Below, in pieces: positions 1 to 8,104 of a DNA stretch of 64,000 bases. Numbering within the stretch: the first letter of the stretch is position 1; each line of letters opens with the position of its first letter. A model generated the notes under the pieces. It saw nothing but the letters and a program-made list of their open reading frames with translations, did not search any database and had not been told where the DNA came from. Both the position numbers and the translations under genes were made by a program. Source of the stretch: Pelotalea chapellei (GTDB lineage: Bacteria > Desulfobacterota > Desulfuromonadia > Geobacterales > Pseudopelobacteraceae). Location of the stretch: assembly GCF_018531195.1 (NCBI RefSeq), contig NZ_JAHDYS010000013.1:1-64000 (forward strand), given 5' to 3'.

Positions 1-65
1 TTTCAATTAAATCAGCCAGTAAGACCCAAAAAACCGGGAAGGCCACAAAAAACTGGGAAGTGTCC
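1..65. other. Non-coding edge, possible insertion-sequence end
   Basis: No gene is visible in these bases. The minus strand reads GGGACACTTCCCAG followed by two T-rich stretches separated by a CTTCCCGG block. That resembles the outer end of an insertion element lying to the left of the window, but no transposase or matching inverted repeat is available, so this is only a suspicion. Confidence 0.2.
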
Positions 66-314
66 CTAGTTTCTACTTGACTCGCGCGCCATGCGGGTTA
101 GCTGCTCATGCCGTGCTTTATCGGCAATCGCAATCACGGGATAGCCTCCAATGGTGGCGTCAAAACAGCGCCCGATACGATTTGTGCAGGGCAACTAATC
201 GGTGTAGGGAGCATATACGGGCGGTGGAATCTGTTGGTTAATTGAACAGCCTGAAATGCCCAGCGAGGCTGCAAGCAAGGTCAGCAGAATGCGGGTTTTG
301 AATGTGTTTGACAC
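66..314 (-). pseudogene. Small lipoprotein gene interrupted by an in-frame amber codon
   Basis: A GTG codon at 314 follows an AGGAAAC ribosome site. It opens a peptide with a short basic start, a hydrophobic run (ILLTLLAASLGI) and a lipobox ISGC, so the product should be a lipid-anchored protein. After 39 codons the frame meets TAG at 195-197. The same frame then continues without a stop for 42 more codons (LPCTNRIGRCFDATIGGYPV...) to a second TAG at 66-68. The continuation looks like real protein, with paired Cys residues and an ordered beginning, so I read this as one lipoprotein of about 82 residues broken by a nonsense mutation or a sequencing error. If the stop is real, only a 39-residue lipopeptide is made. 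It is the last gene of the T6SS cargo region. Its function is unknown. Confidence 0.55.
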
Positions 315-417
315 GTTTCCTGTTCATCCTATCGTTGTTTTTGGGGGTCAGAATATTTGAAACATCCTTCGTTGATTTAACCGAAAGGCCCATTTTTAGA
401 ATTGCCGCTCAGAAATT

Positions 418-1422
418 TTACTCGACTCGCACTGAATAAATTTCATTCACCTTGCCGTGAACGTTTGCTGTCCCTCGCCAGATCAATACCAAGCGCGCTT
501 CATCCGGTTCTACAATGACCGTATCCAACCGAAGAGGGATATCATCTTCTCTCTGCCGTAAGCGCACCGAGGCCCGTGGAGTTGCCCCAGGCAGCTCAAA
601 GCGGAGCACACCGTTCCGGGATGCTCCCTCCACCAGTACCTGCTCCGTGCCGGTCAGGTGCTGCGGGGTGCAGAGTCCGGGCGCGGCGCTTGAATAAAAG
701 CGCGGGTCCAGGTCTGCCGGCGGCAGCGGGTTGAGAGTCCTTCGCCAGTTTTCGTCATAGGTCCCGGCGAAACCGGCGCGCGGCTGCCAGTAGGGGGCGA
801 TCATCCCAAAACCTGTCGGCTTTGGGCGCTGATCCGGACTTTGGATGAGATCAGCCGGATTCTCGATATTCGGCAACAATTGGCCATCAATAGTAATCTT
901 CGACGTGCCGGTCATGATTCCCCGCCCAACCGGGTTTTCCAGGCAGTACTGATGATCCGCCGGATCCGGTGGGTTGGTGTCTGCCCCACCAAAGGCGCGC
1001 TCCCAGCACAGGGGGATCTTTTCAAAGGGCGTAACTCTTGAAATGGAAGCAGCTCCCGTTCCACTCTTCATCCATTTGCGATCCCCAAACACCCGGGCCT
1101 GCTTTTTAACCGGCCCCACGGAAAAAGTAACATCAACATGCGGCGCTCCGCTGAGGGGGGGCCAAGCGTGACCGATTAGCACGCAGTCCGTGCCCGGTTT
1201 TTCCAGAACAACATCGGTGTCATAGATCAGGCTCGACTGGCCCGGCTCGCCGGAATAAACCGGCTCGGAGAGGATCGGTATCTGTTCGTCGGCAATAGTG
1301 AGTGTACCGTCGCTGCCGATGGACCAGGTGCCTTTCACTACTATCAGCAGGGTTTCGGCGCCATTTTTATCCATGAGGAAAAAAGGGGCGGCTGAAAAGG
1401 GGGAGTTGTTAATGATATTCAT
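418..1422 (-). CDS. DUF2169-family T6SS effector adaptor
   Basis: This 334-residue soluble protein has the features of the DUF2169 family: an N-terminal MNIINNSPFSA segment, a beta-rich first half, and a CWERAFGGADTNP block followed by ENPVGRG near the middle. DUF2169 proteins are known T6SS accessory factors that help load effectors associated with PAAR or PAAR-like tips. A DUF4150 PAAR-like gene lies 9 kb upstream in the same transcription unit, and the frameshifted lipase effector is the gene directly before this one, so either could be its client. The gap to that lipase gene is 84 bases and the ribosome site is weak. No signal peptide or membrane segment is visible, as expected for a cytoplasmic chaperone or adaptor. 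Confidence 0.8.
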   Translation of the reverse strand: MNIINNSPFSAAPFFLMDKNGAETLLIVVKGTWSIGSDGTLTIADEQIPILSEPVYSGEPGQSSLIYDTDVVLEKPGTDCVLIGHAWPPLSGAPHVDVTFSVGPVKKQARVFGDRKWMKSGTGAASISRVTPFEKIPLCWERAFGGADTNPPDPADHQYCLENPVGRGIMTGTSKITIDGQLLPNIENPADLIQSPDQRPKPTGFGMIAPYWQPRAGFAGTYDENWRRTLNPLPPADLDPRFYSSAAPGLCTPQHLTGTEQVLVEGASRNGVLRFELPGATPRASVRLRQREDDIPLRLDTVIVEPDEARLVLIWRGTANVHGKVNEIYSVRVE

Positions 1423-1506
1423 CGAATTACGTTCCGATCAGACTGTAATAATGAAAAGTTAATTATCACCCCGGTAATAGATGGGGTGATGTTTTCGATT
1501 ATCTGA

Positions 1507-3392
1507 TTACCCCTTCTTCAGTATCCGATCTATCTCTTTCCGGCAGATATTTTCGATAGCGGTAAAGGTGATGAACTGGGCGCTCTTGGTTTTGTATATT
1601 GGTTCATGTCCCCGATCGAAGTACCCCTCGTCAAAGTCCACCTTTTTCTTCGGCTTGAGGCGTTTCGCTTTTTTCTCCACGAACGACGACTCGAACTCAC
1701 GCATGTCGGCAATGCAAAAGGTCCGCTGTTTATCCTCGCCCAGTTTGAGCGACATGGCCGACGATTCAGGTACCGTGCCGTCTCCAGCGCCATCGGGAAG
1801 CTGCATGGTTACCAACTGCAATTTACCTTTTTTAGTGGGGATATTGTCGGTATCGACGCGGTCCCGGTAGCCGCCGCGGTTGGCGTACCAGTCGGAATCC
1901 GTTATCAGGGCTGAACCGGCAATCTTTCCAGCCACGCTGGGCAGCGATGCGGCAGCATCGATCAGTACTGGTAACAAAGAGGCTCCTGCTTCCTTGATTG
2001 ACTTGAAAACCAACGATGTTGCTTCGCTTTTGAGGTCATCCGGTGCGTTTGTTTTCGCCGTAGAAAAAAGCCGCTTGAACGTTTCCCAAATCGTGTCGTC
2101 TGCACTGGTGAAAACCACCCGGTCGGGGCTAGCAATGCCCGATGAATAGAATTGATAGGTTTCGGGATGGGCTTTTTCAGGAAGTTTGGCAAGAGCGTCG
2201 TGAAACTGTTCGGCTTCGTCTAAACACTCCAAATAAGAATCCCATGAAGTTGAACCTTGATATTTTTTACCAGACTTTGATATGGCACCAGGGTTCAACC
2301 ATTCCGGATTGACCAAGCGATAGTAAATATCTTGTCCTCTGTAGATTTCTTCATACGGGTTAGCTTTAGGCAATGCCGTCCGGTTGCCTTGGGCATCAAG
2401 CAGCTCCAGCCAGCGTTCCCAGCCATTATTGTTCTTGTACTGCTTATTGGGGAGCAGTTCCAAACCGCCCGGCATATTGCCGAGAAGGGCGGTTACTTCT
2501 TCACCATCAGTCCCCAATACCCAAGCGGTGATATTTCCTGCACCGATTTTCAGATCAGTAAAGGGAATGCCCAGGAGCCCGCTGTTGACCATTTTCCCCT
2601 TTAAGTGATTGAATGTTTTGACCGGATTCCTAAACCACTGCATAAAATCAATATCCGGAATAGTGTGCGGTCGATCAAATCCGCCTTTCATCCGCCAGTA
2701 GGCGGCAGGTGAGCCATCCGAGGGTTGTACGCCGTGAATGACACCAAATACGCTGTCCTTTGCTCCATGGCAGAACGCGCCACCAGACCACCCATGGAAT
2801 GGGTTACAAGCAGCACCTTTTCGCACTTTCTTCCCGCGTCGACATACTCTTTGATCACCTTTTTGATTTCTGCAGCAAGCTGTTCTCCTGCAAAATAGTT
2901 GGATGCGGTCCAGTTATAGCCAAAGGCGTGAACTGGAAATTCGTAGAAAAGATTCACCGACTGATCCCATTCACGAGTCTGCAATGTCTTGAGGATGTCA
3001 CCATAACTGTTCCACGACACTCCGCCCCAGCCGCGTTTGCCACGGGTCGTGTCAGTTTCGTCGGCAAAAACCGCATTGTGTTTGGTGTCATCGTTTAAAA
3101 CGTGCAGGTAGCCTTGATTAAATTCACTACCGATGATTAGATCTTTTCTGCTTTTTGCAGTAGCTGCCCACAACAGGCCATACTTTTTTAACATGAATTT
3201 TGCATCATCTGGGTCCCAGGCCGTAACGCCCTTTGGATCTCCTAATCGGCTGCCCATTATGCCCGGTACAAAGATGATAGGAAGTACTTCACGCTCAATA
3301 ACCAAACGGTTTTGGTTCTCTGTCTCGAAGCCTTCGACAGGTTTATATAGTGCTTTACTTCCCACTTCCTTAGATTTAGGGACATTTGACAT
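1507..3392 (-). pseudogene. T6SS lipase effector (Tle-like alpha/beta hydrolase), frameshifted
   Basis: Two overlapping frames together encode one alpha/beta hydrolase of about 628 residues. The first frame (3392 to 2688) contains PIIFVPGIMGS, a typical oxyanion-hole strand, and the nucleophile elbow THSMGG with Ser199. The second frame (2826 to 1507) continues the fold with VFGVIHGVQPSDGSPAAYWR and ends in a GHEPIY block likely to carry the catalytic His. The reading switches around 2757-2770, just after the elbow at residues ARSAME. The length 1,886 is not a multiple of three, so one base is gained or two are lost. The following downstream DUF2169 gene and the two upstream Tli4-like lipoprotein genes support a phospholipase (Tle) effector role. 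If the frameshift is real the product is dead. A sequencing error is the alternative. Confidence 0.75.
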
Positions 3393-3424
3393 GGCAGATT
3401 CTCTTTCAATGTTAATCTGTTCAA

Positions 3425-4432
3425 TTATTTATATGCAGGGCGGAAGGAATCAAGAGTCTTGTCCCATATTTTAAGTTTCTCCTCCAGGTTCCCATCAGGG
3501 CACTCAAGCCCAATCTTAATTTCAGGGTGTTCTCCAGAATTTTCCTTACCTTGATAGTCCCAGGCAAAGAACAGTTCCGTACTGTTTTTATCGCTCATGC
3601 GAGTAACAATTTCTTGCCCGACAAGGCCAGTTAGCGTTCGCTTGCCGGTTCTAATCTTGTCTACATCGACACCAGGAGCAAAATTAGCAGCCATTGAAGC
3701 TGCCAAGCGATCCATTACACCCGCTTCTTCTACCTTGTGTGTTTCCGACATCTGTATTTCCAACTTGAGTCCCAGAGGGTGCCCTTCAAAGCGGGCATAG
3801 GTTTTTTCCTGTTCCAAATAGGGAAGAGTAAATACCCCTTTTTGCGAGTAAAACCCTTTTGATGTGGTTAAAGTCTTATGGTTGTCGGAACCTAAAAAAT
3901 CATATGAGGCAGCCATTTCTAAAATATCAGTAAGCATTTCCTGTTCATATTCAACTAGACCAGATAGTTTTAACCACAACCCAACTGCTCCAAAATCAAT
4001 CAGTACGTCCCATTGGCCTTTTTTATTACTTATATTGTTGCCATAATAAAGTACGCCCTTACACCATTTGCCTACATTATTAATGTCTTTGCTCTTTATT
4101 AGGACTTTATTGATTCCTCTTGGACTTTTGAGTTTGCTTATTTCCTCAATTTTAGTGCCCCATATTTGTTTTCTTGCTGTTTCCCGAGGTGTGTTTTGTG
4201 GCCAGTCAAACTCCGTTATTTCAATATATCGAAACTTTTGACTCTGTACCGCCAGTTTGAACTCCGCCGGCACGTCAATGGCGAATCTTCCCATATAGTA
4301 AGTCTTCATACCTTGTTGCGCTCCTTTCGGTGTTGCCGTTGGTTTGATTTTATTTTTCTCAGCAGCGTTGCTGCATCCGCTCAGGACCAGACTTATAAAC
4401 GCCGCTAACACTAGTTGATGTAAAATCCGCAA
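3425..4432 (-). CDS. Tli4-family lipoprotein, probable immunity to the Tle lipase
   Basis: The start is TTG at 4432, chosen because AAGGAGG lies six bases ahead. The 335-residue product begins with a signal peptide and lipobox LVLSGC (Cys19), so it should be a periplasm-facing lipoprotein. The body has an N-terminal beta domain starting at MKTYYMGRFAIDVPAEF and a C-terminal domain ending FFAWDYQGKENSG...LKIWDKTLDSFRPAYK. This is the layout of the Tli4 immunity family, which binds and blocks Tle phospholipase effectors in the periplasm. The lipase gene follows 33 bases downstream, as expected for a cognate pair. A second, damaged copy lies immediately upstream. I infer the pairing from position and family; it is not shown directly. 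Confidence 0.82.
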   Translation of the reverse strand: MRILHQLVLAAFISLVLSGCSNAAEKNKIKPTATPKGAQQGMKTYYMGRFAIDVPAEFKLAVQSQKFRYIEITEFDWPQNTPRETARKQIWGTKIEEISKLKSPRGINKVLIKSKDINNVGKWCKGVLYYGNNISNKKGQWDVLIDFGAVGLWLKLSGLVEYEQEMLTDILEMAASYDFLGSDNHKTLTTSKGFYSQKGVFTLPYLEQEKTYARFEGHPLGLKLEIQMSETHKVEEAGVMDRLAASMAANFAPGVDVDKIRTGKRTLTGLVGQEIVTRMSDKNSTELFFAWDYQGKENSGEHPEIKIGLECPDGNLEEKLKIWDKTLDSFRPAYK

Positions 4433-4481
4433 AATTTCCTCCTTAATATTCCCTGTCGTTTCTGTGTTGCCGTGATTGAAA

Positions 4482-5399
4482 TCATTTAGTTACAGGGCGG
4501 AAGGAATCAAGCGTCTTGTCCCATATTTTGAGTTTCTCTTCCAGGTTCCCATCAGAACATTCAAGCCCAATCTTGATTTCAGGATGTTCCCCAGAATTTT
4601 CTTTGCCTTGATAGTCCCAGGCAAAAAACAGCTCTGGATCGTTTTTGCCACTCATACTAATAACGATTTCTTGCCCTGAAAGGCCTGCAACTGTTCGCTT
4701 GCCGGTTCTTATTTTGTCTACATCGACACCAGGTGCAAAATTGGTGGCCAGCGATGCCGTCAACCGATCCATAACACCTGTTTCTTCCACCTTGTGTGTT
4801 TCCTCCATCTGAATTTCCAACTTGAGCCCAAACGGGTGCCCTTCAAAGCGGGCATAGGTTTCTTCCTGCCGTTTGTAAAGCAAATCAATAGAACCATGTG
4901 TTGTATGAAATTGATTTCCTTTTATTGATCTTTGATTCAAATTTGGAATGTAAGCATTGGCAATTTCCTGCACCCAGGTAAACATTGATTGCTGTTTGTC
5001 AAGAAGGCCTTTAAGTGGAAACAGTGCAGCACTGTTTCCATAAGAAACGAAAATATCCCAATTACATTCATCATCAGCCATACTGTCGCTGTAATAGAGC
5101 ACTCCTTTGGCCCATTTCCCCATCTTATTTATCGGTAGTTCCTTGATTATGATTTTATTTACGCCTTTTGGTTTCTTCGTCTTTTCAATTTTGGCGAGAT
5201 GATTCCGCCATTCTTGTTCAGCATCCTTAACGTTTGGATATTCTACAATTTCAGTAAGCCTGAATCGTTGGCTCTGTACCGCCAATTTAAACTCCGCCGG
5301 CACGTCAATGGCGAATCTACCCATATAGTAAGTCTTCATACTTTGTTGTGAACCTTTCGCTGTTTCCGTTGGTTTGTTTTTTGGCTTCTCGGCCGGGTA
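4482..5399 (-). pseudogene. Second Tli4-like immunity gene, beheaded by a mobile-element remnant
   Basis: The body from MKTYYMGRFAIDVPAEFK (ATG at 5339) to the end is a close paralogue of the intact Tli4-like lipoprotein downstream; the last 100 residues are nearly identical. The frame also stays open upstream of 5339, and translates as AEKPKNKPTETAKGSQQS, which matches the linker after the lipobox of the intact copy. At about 5394 the homology stops and runs straight into the 33-bp tandem repeats and the transposase remnant. The signal peptide, lipobox and original start codon are therefore gone. Translation from 5339 would give a 285-residue cytoplasmic protein that could not protect the periplasm. 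I read it as a decayed orphan immunity gene. Confidence 0.75.
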
Positions 5400-5460
5400 A
5401 AGTAAAGGGGTCAGCCCTTGAAAATAGGGGTAAAGTAAAGGGGTCAGCCCTTGAAAATAG
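5395..5460. repeat. Perfect 33-bp tandem repeat at a mobile-element junction
   Basis: Two identical 33-base units occupy 5395-5427 and 5428-5460. Each contains the imperfect palindrome AAGGGGTCAGCCCTT and ends TTGAAAATAG. The unit length is a multiple of three, so the open frame of the truncated immunity gene passes through both. Similar REP-like ends accompany RAYT transposases, and a RAYT C-terminus lies directly beside it. Confidence 0.85.
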
Positions 5461-5608
5461 AATATTGCTGCTGAATTTTCTTGATTTCCCTCTGCAACGC
5501 TTTATCGCGTATCAACTGCTTTGAAAAGTTCTGCGATATCTTGGCAACCGCCGAATAACTAATACCACCAAATTTTTCGCCTATCTCGGCATTTGTGGCC
5601 CCGGATTG
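5444..5608 (-). pseudogene. C-terminal remnant of a RAYT transposase (DnaA-like helix-turn-helix)
   Basis: The minus frame between a TAG at 5609-5611 and a TGA at 5444 encodes 54 residues: QSGATNAEIGEKFGGISYSA, then VAKISQNFSKQLIRD and KALQREIKKIQQQYSIFKG. The NAEIGEKFGGISYSAVAKI stretch is a helix-turn-helix of the kind found at the C-terminus of REP-associated tyrosine transposases of this group. The catalytic HUH domain is absent. There is no start codon, so this is a 3' fragment left by a deletion or incomplete insertion. Its last codons run into the tandem repeat that truncates the neighbouring immunity gene. Confidence 0.6.
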
Positions 5609-5645
5609 CTAATGTTGCCCTGACACTGCCCACGAAGTTCTTCAA

Positions 5646-6875
5646 TTATTTTCCCAGCCCTTGCTTCTTTTCCTTGGTTAACTTTTTCAGGTCTTCCTGC
5701 ACGATATAATCATGGAACGACATTTTGCCTTTGGCTGGAAAATCCTGGTTTTCCAGGTCCCAACGGTAAATTTTGTCAAGGGATGTGCCGACAAAGGCAG
5801 TTGGATTGGTAGTCCAGGCACCCCGACCGACTTCAAAAGAATAATTTGACAGCAATATCGGTGTACCAAGGAAGTGAGGATATTTTTCTGAGACTGGCAT
5901 GATGTAGGTTTGATTGGTGTTTGAGTTAAAATAATGCTTGAAAACAACCCATTTTCCATCAGGGGATATGGTGAAATCTATTGCATCTGCAATCAACAAA
6001 TGTGGATTATTAGTCCTGTCGTTTGTCCAACTAATAAAGGTGGAGCCAATTTTTCCACCAGATAAAATAGCAAACGGTAGGTTTGGATGAATGTTTAGGA
6101 ATGAAAATTCCAGTTGGTCTTTATATTGCTTTACCGCACTCTCAAGCGGATGATGCGACGGTTCCAAGTTCATATCCAGAACTGTTAGTTGTTTTGTTTT
6201 AGGGTGATACTGAAACACCCTGTCCTTTGTTGTTGACCATGTGGTACCACGCACCTTTGGAATTTCTTTTATCAATTTTGTATTATCACTACTCAGGTCC
6301 ACTAATTGAAGACTTTTATCAACGTCAAATGAGTTTTTTGGGTTTTCTTTTTGCGACTCAATCTCAAAAATAAAATGTCTTTGCCGTGTATCGGCAATGG
6401 CAATTTTTTCTATGTATTGTGAAACTGGGATGACAATAGGGTATTCACGGTGAAGTTTTTTCTTGAAGTCAAACAGGTGAAATACTCTTACCTGCCCAAA
6501 TCCAATTAAGTCTTGTGAAATGGGTTGCAGATATTTTCCACCGCCCATTATATCGTCTGCACTGCGGAAATATTTGTCGTAGCTTATCTTACCTTTCGGA
6601 AAAGAGATGATTGTGATGGCATTGCCCATGTCGTTGCTGCCAACGGCGTTGTCCTGCGGTACAGGAAAGATGGATATGTGGTTGTGGCCGCCAAATAGGC
6701 CACCTATTTTGAAGGTTTGGGGTGGCAGGGCTATTACTTTTGTCTGATAATTTTTTCTTTCATACAAATATTCGGGATCCATTTTATTTCCTCCGTGGGC
6801 GATGCCAGAAAACACCATCACACCTAAACAAGCCGCAATGGTTATGATCCTTAATGTTGGTCTGACAATGCCCAC
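5646..6875 (-). CDS. Periplasmic beta-propeller-like protein, candidate immunity (copy B)
   Basis: The 409-residue product begins with a signal peptide (TLRIITIAACLGVMVFSGIAHG) and is otherwise soluble. Repeated beta-rich segments such as HLLIADAIDFTISPDGKWVV look like propeller blades. It matches no family I can name. It is a clear paralogue of the gene 33 bases upstream; both share NAVGSNDMGNAITIISFPKG, QPISQDLIGFGQ and the ending KMSFHDYIVQEDLKKLT. Duplicated periplasmic proteins placed directly after a candidate T6SS effector (the amidohydrolase) are most simply read as immunity proteins, but nothing in the sequence proves this. The local DNA looks AT-rich compared with the T6SS structural genes. 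Confidence 0.6.
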   Translation of the reverse strand: MGIVRPTLRIITIAACLGVMVFSGIAHGGNKMDPEYLYERKNYQTKVIALPPQTFKIGGLFGGHNHISIFPVPQDNAVGSNDMGNAITIISFPKGKISYDKYFRSADDIMGGGKYLQPISQDLIGFGQVRVFHLFDFKKKLHREYPIVIPVSQYIEKIAIADTRQRHFIFEIESQKENPKNSFDVDKSLQLVDLSSDNTKLIKEIPKVRGTTWSTTKDRVFQYHPKTKQLTVLDMNLEPSHHPLESAVKQYKDQLEFSFLNIHPNLPFAILSGGKIGSTFISWTNDRTNNPHLLIADAIDFTISPDGKWVVFKHYFNSNTNQTYIMPVSEKYPHFLGTPILLSNYSFEVGRGAWTTNPTAFVGTSLDKIYRWDLENQDFPAKGKMSFHDYIVQEDLKKLTKEKKQGLGK

Positions 6876-6907
6876 AAAGCTTTCTCCCTTTTACTTATCC
6901 TTGTCTT

Positions 6908-8104
6908 CTACTTACCCAACCCCTGCCGCTTTTCTCTGGTCAGCTTCTTCATGTCTTCCTGCACGATATAGTCATGGAATGACATCTTGCCCTTGCCGGG
7001 ATAATCCTGGTTTTCCAAGTCCCAATGGTAGATTCTGTCAAGAGATGTGCCAACAAAGCCGGTAGGGTTAGTTGTCCAGGAACCAGATCTATCTGGAAAA
7101 GATTCATCAGAAATCAATATCGGCGAGCCAAGGTAGTAGGGGTACTTTTCGGATACAGGCATGATGAAGGTTTTTGCAGGACCAGTACGATCATATTTTA
7201 AAATAAGCCACTTACCATCTGGTGAGAATGCAAACTGCGATGCCCCACTAATTAGAAGATGTGGGACAGTATTCTTATCTTTGCCCCAACCAATATATAC
7301 AGCACCCTTCTTCCCACGAAGAACTGCAAATGGAAGTGACTGGTGTATATATATCCTTGAAAAACTAATTTTAGCTTTATTCTGCCTTATTACATCTTTC
7401 AGTGGATGATGGGCAGGTTCAAGATTTAGGTCCAATACCTGCAATTGCTCTGATTCGAGGTTATAAACAAAAACCCTATCTTTTGTGGTTGTCCATATGG
7501 ATTTACCTATATCAATTTCTTTTATCAGCTTATGTGAATCTCCAGTTAAATCAAGTAGTTGCAAGTATGAGTTTACATCTAATGGATCCTTGGTGTTCGG
7601 TTTTTGCGACTCAATTTCGAATAAAAAATGCCTCTGCTTGGCATCGGCTATGGCGATTTTTTCTATGTATTGTGTGACAGGAAAGACAATTCGGTATTTG
7701 CGGTAGATTTTCCGTTTGAAATCAAAAAGATGAAAAACCCTTTCCTGGCCAAAGCCAATGAGGTCTTGTGATATCGGTGGCATATATTTTCCGCTACCTA
7801 TTATGTCTTCTGCATTGTGGAAATATTTGTCGTAGTCGATCTTGCCTTTGGGAAAGGAGATGATGGTGATTGCGTTACCCATGTCGTTACTGCCTACGGC
7901 ATTGTTGTGGGGTACTGGAAAGATGGACACGTTGCGGTAGCCGCCGATGCTAAAAGATTTTGGCAATAGAGATTGTGCTGATTTAAAGTCATTTATCTCG
8001 TACAAATATGTGGATTCCATTTTTTTACCTCCATGAGCGTGTGCAATAGTTGAAAATAACAGAGTACAGATAATGATCAGATAAATATTTTTTATGCAAT
8101 TCAT
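6908..8104 (-). CDS. Periplasmic beta-propeller-like protein, candidate immunity (copy A)
   Basis: The ATG at 8104 overlaps the TGA of the amidohydrolase gene as ATGA, so the two are translationally coupled. The 398-residue protein has a signal peptide ending in FSTIAHAHG and no other membrane segment. It contains beta-rich repeats with SPDGKWLIL and WTTNPTGFVGTSLDRIYHWD. It is a paralogue of the next downstream gene over the whole length. I do not recognise the family. The coupling to a predicted hydrolase and the periplasmic address parallel the muramidase-immunity pair elsewhere in this locus, so I infer an immunity role against the amidohydrolase. An alternative is a partner or maturation factor of that enzyme. 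Confidence 0.6.
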   Translation of the reverse strand: MNCIKNIYLIIICTLLFSTIAHAHGGKKMESTYLYEINDFKSAQSLLPKSFSIGGYRNVSIFPVPHNNAVGSNDMGNAITIISFPKGKIDYDKYFHNAEDIIGSGKYMPPISQDLIGFGQERVFHLFDFKRKIYRKYRIVFPVTQYIEKIAIADAKQRHFLFEIESQKPNTKDPLDVNSYLQLLDLTGDSHKLIKEIDIGKSIWTTTKDRVFVYNLESEQLQVLDLNLEPAHHPLKDVIRQNKAKISFSRIYIHQSLPFAVLRGKKGAVYIGWGKDKNTVPHLLISGASQFAFSPDGKWLILKYDRTGPAKTFIMPVSEKYPYYLGSPILISDESFPDRSGSWTTNPTGFVGTSLDRIYHWDLENQDYPGKGKMSFHDYIVQEDMKKLTREKRQGLGK

